64,000 bases of DNA from Bacteroidales bacterium (GCA_910574205.1 CAJSYJ010000004.1:186001-250000); one strand, 5' to 3'; numbered from the stretch's first letter, positions 1 to 8,971 are shown. Program-made: numbers and translations. The notes: a model not told the origin generated them from the letters alone.

Positions 1-334
1 AGTCGGCGTTGAGCTTGACGAGCTCCTTGCATGCCTCGACGAACATCTCTACCGAAGGCATGGGCAGGCAAAGACGTTCTGCCGATGAGATCATGCGCTT
101 GGCATTCTCCTCGGGGCGGAACAGACGAACCTTGCCGTCCACGCCGCGGAATGCCTTCAATCCTTCGAATATCTCCAAACCGTAATGCAGGCAGGCGGCA
201 GAGATGTGCATGCGCATATACTCGTCGTCGGTTGCCTCCATTGCGCCCCACTTGCCGTCGGCATAGTGGAAGCGTACATTGTAAGCCGTCTTGTAGTAGT
301 TGAAACCGAGCTTACCCCATTCGATGTTTTCCAT
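1..334 (-). CDS. ilvE: Branched-chain amino acid aminotransferase, N-terminal part (runs off the window)
   Basis: Only the first 111 codons are present; the rest lies beyond the left edge. The product is a PLP enzyme that transaminates leucine, isoleucine and valine with 2-oxoglutarate in the cytoplasm. The reading frame starts MENIEWGKLGF and contains LHYGLEIFEGLKAFRG at about residues 49-64, a hallmark of the class IV aminotransferase (BCAT) N-terminal domain, followed by a KVRLFRPEENAKRM stretch. The catalytic lysine would lie in the missing part. The gene sits 41 bp downstream of metG on the same strand and may be read through from it. The family call is firm; ilvE rather than another class IV transaminase rests on the strong N-terminal match remembered from Bacteroidales IlvE. 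Confidence 0.9.
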   Translation of the reverse strand, partial: MENIEWGKLGFNYYKTAYNVRFHYADGKWGAMEATDDEYMRMHISAACLHYGLEIFEGLKAFRGVDGKVRLFRPEENAKRMISSAERLCLPMPSVEMFVEACKELVKLNAD

Positions 335-375
335 AGTTTAATCAGTTGAGTTTTAAGGTGTTTATTGTTTCAGGT

Positions 376-2418
376 TTATCCTATCATCGCTCCGCTGTTG
401 ACCCCTTGCTCGGGCTGCAACAGCACCAGTCGTCCCGTTGCATCCTCGGCCATGAGGATCATCCCGTTGGATGTTATGCCCTTTATCTCGCGCGGTGCGA
501 GGTTGACCAGAACGAGTATCTGACGGCCTACCAGCTCCTCGGGAGTATAGTGCTCGGCTATGCCCGACACTATCGTGCGTTTGTCTATACCGGTATCGAT
601 CGTGAGCTTCAGCAGCTTTTTGGTCTTGGCGACCTTCTCGGCCGCGAGAATGGTCGATACACGGATATCCATGCGCTGGAAGTCGTCGAACGAAACCGTC
701 TCTTTCTGTTCGGTAACATTGTTAGCCGCCTCGGCCGCTGCATTGGCCGCACGCGCCGCCTCCAACTTGTCGAGCTGGCGCTGTATGGCATCGTCCTCGA
801 TCTTCTCGAAAAGCAGTTCCGGCTCGCCGATTCGGTGTCCGGCCTCGATGAGCGTCTCCGATCCGAGCAAGTCCCAGTTCAAAGGCTTGATATCGAGCAT
901 CTTGACTATCTTGGCTGCGCTGAACGGCATGAACGGTTCGATCGCTATCGACAGGTCGGCCGTGAGCTGCAATGCTATGTTGAGTATGGTCTTTACGCGC
1001 TCGTGATCGGTCTTTACGACCTTCCACGGCTCCGTGTCGGCCAGATACTTGTTGCCTATGCGGGCGTAGGTCATGGCATCCTTCAACGCCTCGCGGAAGT
1101 GGTATGTCTCGATGTTGCGTTCGAGCGATGCGCGTATCTGCGCCACCTCGTCGAGCGTCTGACGGTCGTAGTCCGTCAGCTGGCCGCATGCGGGCACCGC
1201 ACCGTCGTAGTACTTCTTCGTGAGCACGAGCGCACGGTTGACGAAGTTGCCCAGCACGGCCACCAGCTCGCTGTTGTTGCGCGACTGGAAGTCTTTCCAC
1301 GTGAAGTCGTTATCCTTGGTTTCGGGGGCGTTGGCGCACAATACGTAGCGCAGCACATCCTCCTTGCCCGGGAAGTCGTCGAGATACTCGTGCAGCCATA
1401 CGGCCCAGTTGCGCGACGTCGAGATCTTGTCGCCTTCGAGGTTGAGAAACTCGTTTGCCGGAACGTTGTCGGGCAGCACGAAGCCTCCGTGCGCCTTCAA
1501 CATCGACGGGAATACTATGCAGTGGAAGACGATGTTGTCCTTGCCGATGAAGTGCACCATCTTCGTGTCGTCCGAGCACCAGTACTTCTGCCAGTCGGGC
1601 GTAAGGTCCTTCGTGGCCGATATATATCCTATCGGGGCATCGAACCACACGTAGAGCACCTTGCCCTCGGCCCCCTCTACGGGCACGGGTATGCCCCAGT
1701 CCAGATCGCGGCTCACGGCACGCGGCTGCAAGCCCATGTCGATCCAGCTCTTGCACTGTCCGTAGACGTTGCTGCGCCACTCGCGATGCGATTCGAGGAT
1801 CCAGTCGCGCAGGAACGGTTCGTATCGATCCAGCGGCAGATACCAGTGTTTGGTCTCGCGCTTGACGGGTACCGAACCCGATACGGCGCTGTGGGGGTCG
1901 ATCAGCTCGTCGGGCGAGAGGGTCGAGCCGCACTTCTCGCACTGGTCGCCGTAGGCGCGGTCGTTGCCGCAGTGCGGGCATGTGCCTACTATATAGCGGT
2001 CGGCAAGAAAGGTCTGCGTATCCTCGTCATAATACTGCATCGATGTCTTTTCGATGAACTTGCCCTCGTCGTAGAGCTTGCGGAAGAAATCCGACGCCGT
2101 CGTGCGGTGCGTCGGCGACGAGGTGCGCGAATATATGTCGAAGGCTATGCCCAGACGTTCGAACGACGATTTTATGATCGAGTGGTAGCGGTCGACGATC
2201 TGCTGCGGCGTGACACCCTCCTTGCGCGCCTTGATCGTTATGGGCACGCCGTGTTCGTCGCTGCCGCATACCGATATGACGTCGGCTCCGCGGAGCCTCA
2301 GATAACGCGTATATATGTCCGAAGGTATGTAGACGCCTGCCAGATGACCTATATGTACCGGTCCGTTGGCATAGGGCAGCGCCGATGTAACCAGATAACG
2401 TTTATACTCTTTTGCCAT
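376..2418 (-). CDS. metG: Methionyl-tRNA synthetase
   Basis: Charges tRNA-Met with methionine in the cytoplasm. The protein is 680 residues. The class I HIGH motif is at residues 22-25, a four-cysteine zinc knuckle is at C147, C150, C160 and C163, and the KMSKS loop appears as KISTS at 331-335. The last 110 residues form the EMAP/tRNA-binding OB domain ([11 protein letters not shown] onward), as in the long bacterial form. The open frame extends ten codons further upstream, but the start at MAKEYKRYL fits the family N-terminus. A TAATTTTG promoter box lies at 2446-2453 on this strand, which gives a 5' leader of about 20 nt. ilvE follows 41 bp downstream. Confidence 0.97.
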   Translation of the reverse strand: MAKEYKRYLVTSALPYANGPVHIGHLAGVYIPSDIYTRYLRLRGADVISVCGSDEHGVPITIKARKEGVTPQQIVDRYHSIIKSSFERLGIAFDIYSRTSSPTHRTTASDFFRKLYDEGKFIEKTSMQYYDEDTQTFLADRYIVGTCPHCGNDRAYGDQCEKCGSTLSPDELIDPHSAVSGSVPVKRETKHWYLPLDRYEPFLRDWILESHREWRSNVYGQCKSWIDMGLQPRAVSRDLDWGIPVPVEGAEGKVLYVWFDAPIGYISATKDLTPDWQKYWCSDDTKMVHFIGKDNIVFHCIVFPSMLKAHGGFVLPDNVPANEFLNLEGDKISTSRNWAVWLHEYLDDFPGKEDVLRYVLCANAPETKDNDFTWKDFQSRNNSELVAVLGNFVNRALVLTKKYYDGAVPACGQLTDYDRQTLDEVAQIRASLERNIETYHFREALKDAMTYARIGNKYLADTEPWKVVKTDHERVKTILNIALQLTADLSIAIEPFMPFSAAKIVKMLDIKPLNWDLLGSETLIEAGHRIGEPELLFEKIEDDAIQRQLDKLEAARAANAAAEAANNVTEQKETVSFDDFQRMDIRVSTILAAEKVAKTKKLLKLTIDTGIDKRTIVSGIAEHYTPEELVGRQILVLVNLAPREIKGITSNGMILMAEDATGRLVLLQPEQGVNSGAMIG

Positions 2419-2445
2419 ATATGATATAATATTACTAATTTGCCT

Positions 2446-2453
2446 CAAAATTA
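2446..2453 (-). promoter_or_regulatory. metG promoter, -7 box
   Basis: TAATTTTG on the minus strand matches the Bacteroidetes -7 consensus TAnnTTTG and lies 27 nt before the metG start codon. No clear -33 TTG is visible at the usual spacing. Confidence 0.5.
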
Positions 2454-2671
2454 ATAATTTTTATCGTAAATGAAAAATAAACGTTAACGATTCGTAACCG
2501 CTTCTTCGGCGAATTATCTTCCGTATTTCTCGCGGCGGCGGCAATGGCCGGTCGAGCCCTCTGCGGCGAGGCCGACGGGAAGGCATCGTTCGGGCAGGCC
2601 GTGTGCCGTGTGTCCGGCATGCCGTGATGTGTGGGTGTAGCGACCGCCCGCAGAGGAGTGTCGGCCGTGCG

Positions 2672-3268
2672 CTAAAACAGCTCCTGCTGGTCGATATCGT
2701 GGTTGAACGTAAGACGATGATACGGCGAGAGGCCGTGCCGGCGTATGGCGAGTCTGTGGTCGCGCGTCGGATAACCCTTGTTCTTCGACCAGCCGTATAC
2801 CGGATACTCCCGGTCTAAGCGGCGCATATACTCGTCGCGGTGGGTCTTGGCCAGCACCGAGGCGGCTGCTATGTCGGCATAGCGGCCGTCGCCCTTGACT
2901 ATGCAGCGGAACGGTATCTGCGACGCGGTGTTGAATCGGTTGCCGTCTATGACCAGAAATCCCGGCACGACCGACAGCCGTGCTACGGCTGCATTCATCG
3001 CCTCGATCGAGGCATTGAGGATGTTTATCTTGTCGATCCTTTCGGCCGTTACCTCGCTTACCGCCCATGCCACCGCTTCGCGCTCTATGATCTCGCGCAG
3101 CATGTCGCGACGACGTTCGGTCATCTGTTTCGAGTCGTTCAGGAGAGGGTGGCTGAAATCCGGCGGCAGGATTACCGCCGCGGCGAATACCGAGCCGGCC
3201 AGACATCCGCGCCCGGCCTCGTCGCATCCCGCCTCTATGGTCTCTCTCTGGTAGCAATTGTCCAACAT
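2672..3268 (-). CDS. rnhB: Ribonuclease HII
   Basis: Cleaves the RNA strand of RNA-DNA hybrids and nicks at single ribonucleotides in DNA. The protein is 198 residues, normal for the family. The active-site carboxylates are visible: D16 and E17 in the CDEAGRG motif, D108 in VIDGN, and D127 in KGDGRYADIAAASVLAK. The start codon at 3268 is supported because the conserved GCDEAGRG motif normally begins 12-20 residues in. The gene is divergent from the membrane-protein gene at 3352, with 83 bp between. A TAATTTTG box at 3276-3283 lies so near the ATG that the mRNA may have almost no leader. Confidence 0.96.
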   Translation of the reverse strand: MLDNCYQRETIEAGCDEAGRGCLAGSVFAAAVILPPDFSHPLLNDSKQMTERRRDMLREIIEREAVAWAVSEVTAERIDKINILNASIEAMNAAVARLSVVPGFLVIDGNRFNTASQIPFRCIVKGDGRYADIAAASVLAKTHRDEYMRRLDREYPVYGWSKNKGYPTRDHRLAIRRHGLSPYHRLTFNHDIDQQELF

Positions 3269-3275
3269 CGGAGGA

Positions 3276-3322
3276 CAAAATTAAGAAATATTCCGACTTA
3301 TCTCCGTTTTTTCGTACATTTG
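3276..3322. promoter_or_regulatory. Divergent promoters for rnhB and the 3352 gene
   Basis: Two TAnnTTTG boxes face away from each other: TAATTTTG on the minus strand at 3276-3283 (rnhB) and TACATTTG on the plus strand at 3315-3322 (membrane protein). The rnhB box is only 7 nt from its start codon. Confidence 0.5.
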
Positions 3323-3351
3323 TTCCGATTAAAAATCTCGACAGTACCTAT

Positions 3352-4335
3352 ATGTTTTTGGATGCAGCACGTCAGAAATTTCCGCAGGCCAGTCTCATAC
3401 TGCTTTTAACGGCCGTATGCGCCGTTGCGGAGTCGTCTGGGGCGGATGTGCCGCCGCTCTGTCAGGAGGGTTATATCGAGCCTCTGAGGCGTTTCGCGGA
3501 TGCTTTCCAGAGCGCCAGACCTACACTGTCGATGATTGCGGCCACGCTGTTGCTGCTCTACTCCGGGCTGTCGCTCGGCCGCGCCGCGCTGCGCCGCTAT
3601 CTCTATCCGGCGCATACGCTGGTCGGAATACCTCTTGCAGGCATCCTCGTCATGGGCTTCGGCCTTACCGAGTGGTATCTGTCGTCGGCCGTCGTGCTTA
3701 CGCTCGTCTGTATGACCTTGAAGCGGCTCTACGACTGCTTTATAGTCGAACAGCCTGTCGCACTGATCTTTCCCGCCATGACGGCGCTTGGGTGCACGCC
3801 GCTGCTGCATGCCCCTATGACGGCTCTGGTCGTGCTGCTTATTCCGCTGCTGCTGCTCTGCCGCGTGCCGCTGCGCAGCTCGCTCGCGGCGGTGGTCGGG
3901 GCGGTGCTGCCGACATTCGTCGTGAGCTATGCCGTGTGGGCGGGCGGAGGCGATTTCAGCTCGACGGGCTGCGATCTGTGGCACGCCATGCTCGCCGACT
4001 CTGACTGCGATATGCGGAGCTATGTTACCGTGCCGCGGCTGATTCTGTTCGGCTCGGCGCTCTTTACATTGACATGTTCGATGCTGCTCTACCGTGCCGA
4101 CAAATTCGCCGTCGGAGTCGCCGCCCGCAAGACGTGGAGCTTCTCTATCGGCATCGTCGTGCTTCTCTTCGCCCTCTTCGCTCTTCTGCCCTCCGTCACA
4201 CCGCTCTCTGTGAGCGTTGCTGCCGTCGTTTCGTCTACGCTCATGCCCATGATGTATGTGCGCATGGAGCATTATCTGAGTACGTTTATCTTCTGGACCA
4301 TGGCCGCAGCCGCGCTGTGGTCGTTCTGCATATGA
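3352..4335 (+). CDS. Polytopic membrane protein of unknown function
   Basis: I do not recognise a characterised family. The 327-residue protein is strongly hydrophobic, with about eight to ten predicted membrane spans, including segments near residues 60-75, 90-108, 110-125, 150-170, 180-200, 228-246, 264-282, 286-300 and 308-326. Charged residues are confined to short loops. It has a short soluble segment around 205-225 (GCDLWHAMLADSDCDMRS) with cysteines. It resembles the small uncharacterised membrane proteins found next to housekeeping genes in Bacteroidetes (DUF6427-like in general character). It has its own TACATTTG promoter at 3315-3322 and no co-directional partner before the AraC gene 145 bp downstream. 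Confidence 0.7.
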   Translation: MFLDAARQKFPQASLILLLTAVCAVAESSGADVPPLCQEGYIEPLRRFADAFQSARPTLSMIAATLLLLYSGLSLGRAALRRYLYPAHTLVGIPLAGILVMGFGLTEWYLSSAVVLTLVCMTLKRLYDCFIVEQPVALIFPAMTALGCTPLLHAPMTALVVLLIPLLLLCRVPLRSSLAAVVGAVLPTFVVSYAVWAGGGDFSSTGCDLWHAMLADSDCDMRSYVTVPRLILFGSALFTLTCSMLLYRADKFAVGVAARKTWSFSIGIVVLLFALFALLPSVTPLSVSVAAVVSSTLMPMMYVRMEHYLSTFIFWTMAAAALWSFCI

Positions 4336-4447
4336 TGCTGACAAAGCCTTTCGGAGGCTCGTAATGAGCAAATAATCTTTTCGGTTCAAATATTGACGTA
4401 TTCGGATAATATTTCGGATGTTACAATATTTTTTTAATTTTTTATTG

Positions 4448-4455
4448 TACATTTG
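4448..4455 (+). promoter_or_regulatory. Promoter -7 box of the AraC gene
   Basis: TACATTTG matches TAnnTTTG and lies 25 nt before the GTG start of the AraC-family gene. The DNA upstream (4376-4447) is very A+T rich compared with its surroundings. No good -33 TTG was found. Confidence 0.45.
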
Positions 4456-4480
4456 CGGAAACTAAAACACCTTAGGATCC

Positions 4481-5365
4481 GTGAATATATTTACGACACA
4501 TCGTCCGGAAATAACCAAGATCGTTTGCAGTTCTCCGACCGGGAAGAACAGATCTTTTTGCGACGAATACGCCGTAGGGTATGTCTCTCGCGGAGTATTC
4601 AGTCTGTATGACTGCCTGTCCGAACGTCAGGTCTGCATTCCTGCCGGCCATGTCTATATGTTGGCGCCGTGCGAAAATATCGTCGAAGCGCTTCCAGACG
4701 AGCTCGGGCTGTTCGAGCAGACTGTCATACGCTTTTCGCTCGATGATCTCAAATCGATAATCATGGGAGTGGGTGTCGGCAGCGGACAGCACTCGGTCGT
4801 GGACTATATCGCGAGGGTTATGCGCTGCATTTATATGATAAAGCCCGCCGACGATTCGATCCGTCATCTCTTTCCGTCGCACGACAAGGACGAGGCGACC
4901 GGCACTGTCGACGACTATCTGCGGATTTCGCTCGTCGTCTGCTTCCTGACGCGCGACGACGAGAATGTGGTCCGGTTCGAGATCAGCGACAATGCGAGCC
5001 TCGACATCACGCGTTTCGAGAGTGCCGTATACGCCAACATCTATACCAACCTTTCGCTGGAAGAGATATCGTCTAAGCTGTGTCTGTCGATCTCCTCTTT
5101 CAAGCGCAAGTTCCGTCGCAGTTTCCACTGCCCGCCGCACAAATGGTTTCTCGAAAAGCGCATGGCGCGTGCCCGCGGAATGGTGCTTGCCACCGACATG
5201 AGCATTTCGCAGATCGGGCAGGCGTGCGGTTTTACCAATCAGTCCCACTTCATCAAGCTGTTCAAGCGATTCTTCGGCTCTACGCCGACGGTCTATCGCC
5301 GCGAGCATTGCGGCGCTCATCCCGGGAGTGCGGGATACAAGGTCAAGATCGAGGCCGAGGTGTGA
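4481..5365 (+). CDS. AraC-family transcriptional regulator
   Basis: A 294-residue regulator with a sensor half (about residues 1-180) and a C-terminal double helix-turn-helix (about 185-285). The first HTH is in NLSLEEISSKLCLSISSFKR and the second in MSISQIGQACGFTNQSHF, followed by the usual FKRFFGSTPTVYRR end. The start is GTG at 4481, 25 nt after a TACATTTG box. The sensor half resembles the cupin-like N-termini of Bacteroidetes AraC proteins (AGHVYMLAPCENIVEA). No metabolic gene is adjacent on the same strand, so the target and the ligand cannot be told. It is a different protein from the AraC regulator at 30425. Confidence 0.88.
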   Translation: MNIFTTHRPEITKIVCSSPTGKNRSFCDEYAVGYVSRGVFSLYDCLSERQVCIPAGHVYMLAPCENIVEALPDELGLFEQTVIRFSLDDLKSIIMGVGVGSGQHSVVDYIARVMRCIYMIKPADDSIRHLFPSHDKDEATGTVDDYLRISLVVCFLTRDDENVVRFEISDNASLDITRFESAVYANIYTNLSLEEISSKLCLSISSFKRKFRRSFHCPPHKWFLEKRMARARGMVLATDMSISQIGQACGFTNQSHFIKLFKRFFGSTPTVYRREHCGAHPGSAGYKVKIEAEV

Positions 5366-5728
5366 CAAGCGTCCGACTGCATCAGAGGCGATCTGCGCAT
5401 GCCCCGATAACGCGTCCCGAATCTGACCCCGCATTGATTGGGATTATACATCAATATTCCATAATATTTCAATCTCCGCGGCGATATCTTCGCCACCCGG
5501 TTCGACCGTAAATCCGCTCGCTGCTGCGGACGGTTACGCCCTTGGCACCCCGACGGCTTTCGGAGCGCCGGTGCCGGCTGCGCCTCGTTACCTATCTATA
5601 TGTATGTTAAGATACGCCGCCCGCTGCGCTTTGCAGCGGTTGCCGCGCAGGCCTGCTGCCACACCGTAATACCGTGAAGCGCCGGCTTCGGGAGCGTATA
5701 TGATCAGGGTTATGATCCAAGCGTATAT
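5366..5728. other. Intergenic stretch with two hairpins, no gene seen
   Basis: No convincing coding frame. There is an inverted repeat GGCACC...GGTGCC near 5547-5576 and another, CCGCTGC...GCAGCGG, near 5620-5640. Neither is followed by a T-run, so neither is a good terminator for the AraC gene. Confidence 0.4.
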
Positions 5729-5818
5729 AAAAAAATAAGGGAGGTTCATTGCGGAATCTCCCTCGGTAGGTTAGTTAGGTTAATGAGAATGTGGGAGAGT
5801 ATGTCGATCCCACGTTTG
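5729..5818 (-). ncRNA. Candidate small RNA with its own promoter and terminator
   Basis: On the minus strand a TAAATTTG box (5824-5831) with TTG at the ideal 19-nt spacing (5852-5854) is followed by about 90 nt of non-coding sequence. The sequence ends in an intrinsic terminator. Hairpin 1 pairs 5808-5813 with 5791-5796 (GTGGGA/TCCCAC, 11-nt loop). A single-stranded linker rich in A, C and T follows, with the repeated word CTAAC near 5768-5782. Hairpin 2 pairs 5754-5762 with 5739-5747 (one A-C mismatch) and is followed by TTATTTTTTT. No ORF fits inside. The layout (promoter, 5' hairpin, open linker, terminator hairpin) is that of a trans-acting sRNA. I cannot name the family. Confidence 0.6.
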
Positions 5819-5823
5819 TAGTA

Positions 5824-5854
5824 CAAATTTACAAAAAAATTTCATAACCGGCAA
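5824..5854 (-). promoter_or_regulatory. Promoter of the candidate sRNA
   Basis: TTG (5852-5854) and TAAATTTG (5824-5831) are separated as in the Bacteroidetes housekeeping promoter. A 28-nt inverted repeat (GCGATTCC...GGAATCGC, about 5855-5883) lies immediately upstream and could be a regulator site or the end of another transcript. Confidence 0.55.
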
Positions 5855-5956
5855 GCGATTCCCGACATTTTTTCGGAATCGCACCGGCGCAGCGGGGTTT
5901 TTATTTCAAAATTTGGAAAACACCCCCGCCCGTTTATAATAGCGTCGTATATATAG

Positions 5957-5996
5957 TCTGTCGGCGGCCGCCGAATATCATAAGACCGCCGACAGA
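5957..5996. repeat. Perfect 11-bp inverted repeat
   Basis: TCTGTCGGCGG at 5957-5967 is the exact complement of 5986-5996, with an 18-nt loop. No T-run follows on either strand, so it is not a standard terminator. It lies between the candidate sRNA promoter and the rnpB terminator. Confidence 0.6.
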
Positions 5997-6044
5997 TCGC
6001 CGCCTCCGGCAGCCGGCCGGAAACCCGCTGCCGTGCCTCGCAGA

Positions 6045-6082
6045 TGAAAAATGCGGCGGAGCATTGCGCTTCGCCGCATTAT
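6045..6082 (-). terminator. Intrinsic terminator of rnpB
   Basis: A 9-bp stem (AATGCGGCG/CGCCGCATT) with a 13-nt loop is followed on the minus strand by TTTTT. It lies directly after the 3' end of RNase P RNA. Confidence 0.75.
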
Positions 6083-6085
6083 ATG

Positions 6086-6437
6086 CGTGCAGACCCTGTA
6101 AGCCGAGTTCTGTACTCCGCCGTGCGGAGCCTCTATCATTTATCTACAACTGCGATCTCTCGCAGCTTCCAGCAACCTACCCCTCGACATCGGACGAGCA
6201 ACCCTTAATTGTCGATATACATGGTCTTGCAACCCACGAGGCGTACTGCCGAGGAGTATCGCTACCCTCGCGGTGGGCTCTTACCCCGCCTTTTCACCCT
6301 TACCTCCTCAGAGGCGGTCATTCTCTGTTACGCTACTATACCCTCACGGACATCAAGTCGTTAGCTTGCGTGGCGCTCTGTGTTGCTCGGACTTTCCTCC
6401 CCCGCCTTGCGGCGGCAGCGATAGAGCGTGTCTGCAC
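6086..6437 (-). ncRNA. rnpB: RNase P RNA (class A)
   Basis: The catalytic RNA that removes 5' leaders from pre-tRNAs. On the minus strand the 5' end has GTGCAGAC pairing with GTCTGCAC at the 3' end (helix P1), then the diagnostic GAGGAAAGTCCGAGC at about 6385-6403. Near the 3' end is ACAGAACTCGGCTTACAGG, the P4/J-region signature. The length of about 350 nt is normal. A TATATTTG promoter box is at 6442-6449 and a strong terminator follows at 6045-6082, so it is transcribed alone, between recJ and the candidate sRNA. Confidence 0.95.
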
Positions 6438-6441
6438 GGTG

Positions 6442-6449
6442 CAAATATA
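6442..6449 (-). promoter_or_regulatory. rnpB promoter, -7 box
   Basis: TATATTTG on the minus strand fits TAnnTTTG and places the transcription start at about 6435-6437, at the foot of helix P1. Confidence 0.6.
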
Positions 6450-6515
6450 CGCATTTTTTCTCATCCCGCCGCGCTGCGGCCGAAAGCCCGGCCGGGCGCA
6501 AGCGCGCCGCTTCCT

Positions 6516-8282
6516 CTACCGCGACTGCTCGGGCTTTATGTCTTTCACGCGCAGCTGCGTGCTGACCGTGCCGCGATAGTGGTTCTCGACGATCTGATAG
6601 CACACCGACACGGGGCGTCCCGAGCGCACCCACTCGTAGTGCGTGGGCTGCTGAAAGGCTATTGCCGGAATCGTCGTGTATGGCTTCTGACGCTGCATGA
6701 GATCCATTCTCAGGTGGTCGCATTCGGCGCCTACGAGCTTCGCGTCGCCGCGGTTGCTCGCGCCGCGCGTCATGAACACCGGCGCCGAGTTACCCGGCCC
6801 GAAGGGCTGGAAGCGGTTCAGCTGGCGGTGGAAGTCGCCCGTAATGTCCGAGAACAGCAGCTCGCTGTCGATATCTACCTGCGGCACGAGTATGGCCGGG
6901 TCTATATTGCGCTCCACATAGTCGTTGAAGCGTTCGGTAAACTTCTCGACATTCTCCTCGCGCATGGTAAGACCCGCGGCGTACATGTGGCCGCCGAAGT
7001 TTTCCAGAAGATCGGAGCACGACTCGACCGCCTGGTAGAGGTCGAATCCCGGCACCGAGCGCGCCGAGCCCGTTACCAGCCCGTTGCTCTTGGTCAGCAC
7101 CACCGTCGGGCGGTAGTAGCTCTCGATCAGGCGCGATGCTACGATGCCGACGATGCCCTTCATCCACTTCGGATTGTAGATTACCGTGCTCTTCATGCTC
7201 TTCATCTGCGGGTGCGACTCGATGAAGTCGTGCGCCTGCTGCGTCACGCTGCGGTCGATGCTCTTGCGGTCTTGGTTGAACGAGTCGATCACGCTGCCGA
7301 ATTTCTGAGCCTCGCGCTCGTTACCCTCGATCAGCAGACTCACGGCGGCATGACCGCCCGAGGGAGAAGCGTTTTCGTCGTCCTCGTCCATGCGCATGCG
7401 CCCTGCGGCGTTTATGCGCGGACCGATCTTGAAGACGATGTCGTCGATGGTTATGTCGTGGCCTTCCAGACCGCAAATCTTTATTATGGACAGCAGCCCC
7501 TTCGACGGCGTCGAGTTGAGCTTGCGCAGCCCGTAATAGGCCAGTATGCGGTTCTCGTCGACCAGCGGAACTATGTCCGAGGCGATGCTCACTACCAGCA
7601 GATCGAGCAGATGTTCGATCTTCGAGAACGGTATGCGGTTCTTGCGGGCATAAGCCTCGACGAGCTTGAACCCGACGCCGCAGCCCGACAACTCGTCGAA
7701 CGGGTAGTTGCAGTCGGTGCGTTTCGGATCGAGAACAGCCACTGCCGCCGGTATCTCGTCGGCAGGGAGATGATGGTCGCAGATGATGAAATCCACGCCC
7801 CTTTCCTTTGCATAGGCAACCTTCTCTACGGCCTTAATGCCGCAATCCAGCGCTATGACCAGCTTTACGCCCTTGCGCACGGCGTGGTCGATGCTGCGGA
7901 TCGATATGCCGTAACCGTCGACATATCGGTCGGGAATGTAGAACGACAGATTCTTGTGTCCTATCTGGCTCAGAAACTTGTATACGAGCGATACGGCCGT
8001 AGTGCCGTCCACATCGTAGTCGCCGTATATCATCACCTTCTCGTGATTGCGCACGGCCTGCTCCACGCGCTCCACCGCCCGGTCCATATCCTTCATAAGG
8101 AAGGGATCGTGCAGGTCGGAGAGCTGCGGAGTGAAGAACTTCTTCGCCTTCTCCACGGTGTCTATGCCTCTTTGTACAAGCAGGTTCGCAAGAACGGGGG
8201 ACATGCCGAGGCGTGAAGCAAGCTGCTCCACCGCCCGCGGATCGCCCTGCGGCCTTACGACCCATCTCTTCTCTATGGGCAT
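6516..8282 (-). CDS. recJ: Single-stranded-DNA-specific exonuclease RecJ
   Basis: A 5'-3' ssDNA exonuclease for recombination and repair. The protein is 588 residues, the usual length. DHH phosphoesterase motifs are clear: GDYDVDGTT at 87-95 (motif I), D146 in IALDCGI (motif II) and the DHH of ICDHHLPADE at 169-171 (motif III). The DHHA1 half follows with GGHMYAAG near residues 430-437, and the C-terminal OB-like domain completes the protein. It is the third gene of the lipA-lipB-recJ run, starting 5 bp after the lipB stop. Such pairing with lipoate genes looks like transcriptional convenience rather than a functional link. Confidence 0.96.
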   Translation of the reverse strand: MPIEKRWVVRPQGDPRAVEQLASRLGMSPVLANLLVQRGIDTVEKAKKFFTPQLSDLHDPFLMKDMDRAVERVEQAVRNHEKVMIYGDYDVDGTTAVSLVYKFLSQIGHKNLSFYIPDRYVDGYGISIRSIDHAVRKGVKLVIALDCGIKAVEKVAYAKERGVDFIICDHHLPADEIPAAVAVLDPKRTDCNYPFDELSGCGVGFKLVEAYARKNRIPFSKIEHLLDLLVVSIASDIVPLVDENRILAYYGLRKLNSTPSKGLLSIIKICGLEGHDITIDDIVFKIGPRINAAGRMRMDEDDENASPSGGHAAVSLLIEGNEREAQKFGSVIDSFNQDRKSIDRSVTQQAHDFIESHPQMKSMKSTVIYNPKWMKGIVGIVASRLIESYYRPTVVLTKSNGLVTGSARSVPGFDLYQAVESCSDLLENFGGHMYAAGLTMREENVEKFTERFNDYVERNIDPAILVPQVDIDSELLFSDITGDFHRQLNRFQPFGPGNSAPVFMTRGASNRGDAKLVGAECDHLRMDLMQRQKPYTTIPAIAFQQPTHYEWVRSGRPVSVCYQIVENHYRGTVSTQLRVKDIKPEQSR

Positions 8283-8287
8283 AATAC

Positions 8288-8971
8288 TTAATTTTTATAT
8301 ATTTCAACATTCAAATTTTCACTTAATCGGTTAACGAACGCCGGTTTTATGTCGTCGACGTTCAGCATGCGTCCTATCTCCTGCACGATCGATGTCGTGC
8401 CGCGGTCCGAAAAGCCGCACGGATTGATATTCAGAAACCAGCGCAAATCGGTTGCCACATTGAGCGCCAGACCGTGCATCGTCACTGCATGCGACGCCTT
8501 GACGCCCACGGCGCACAGTTTTCTGAGCCGCGGCTGCTCGCCGATCCATACTCCCGAGGCACCCTCACAGCGGTGCGCCTCGATCCCGTAGTCGGCCGCG
8601 AGGTCTATTACCGTCTGCTCCAATGCGTCTATATATGAGCGTATGCCCAGCCCCAGGCGCCCCAGGTCGACGATCGGGTAACATACCAACTGCCCAGGCC
8701 CGTGGAAGGTTATGTCGCCGCCGCGGTCGATATGGTAAAGCTCCGCGCCGAGCCAGGCCAGACGCTCCTCGCTGCAAAGCATGTTGTCCTGCTTGCCGCT
8801 CTTGCCCAGAGTGTACACGGCCGGATGCTCGACCAGCAGTATGGTGCCGGCTTCGCCTGCGGGCTGCATGCCCGCGGCTTTGGCAGCGCACAACGCATCG
8901 AACAGTGACCGTTGGAGTTTCCAACAGTCGCCGTAAGCCATTATGCCCAGATCTCTCAGCTCAGCTCTCAT
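8288..8971 (-). CDS. lipB: Lipoyl(octanoyl) transferase
   Basis: Transfers octanoyl from acyl carrier protein to the lipoyl domains of 2-oxoacid dehydrogenases and the glycine cleavage H protein. The protein is 227 residues. Visible family motifs are RGGDITFHGPGQ (83-94), VGVK with the catalytic lysine K158, and NPCG with the acyl-thioester cysteine C185. The ATG overlaps the lipA stop by 4 bp (ATGA at 8968-8971), so the two are translationally coupled. With lipA it forms the complete endogenous lipoate pathway. Confidence 0.96.
   Translation of the reverse strand: MRAELRDLGIMAYGDCWKLQRSLFDALCAAKAAGMQPAGEAGTILLVEHPAVYTLGKSGKQDNMLCSEERLAWLGAELYHIDRGGDITFHGPGQLVCYPIVDLGRLGLGIRSYIDALEQTVIDLAADYGIEAHRCEGASGVWIGEQPRLRKLCAVGVKASHAVTMHGLALNVATDLRWFLNINPCGFSDRGTTSIVQEIGRMLNVDDIKPAFVNRLSENLNVEIYKN

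Noticed and set aside
346..2424. Plus-strand 692-codon open frame opposite metG
   Set aside because: It mirrors metG exactly and has no domain features; long antisense frames are common in G+C-rich genes of this genome.
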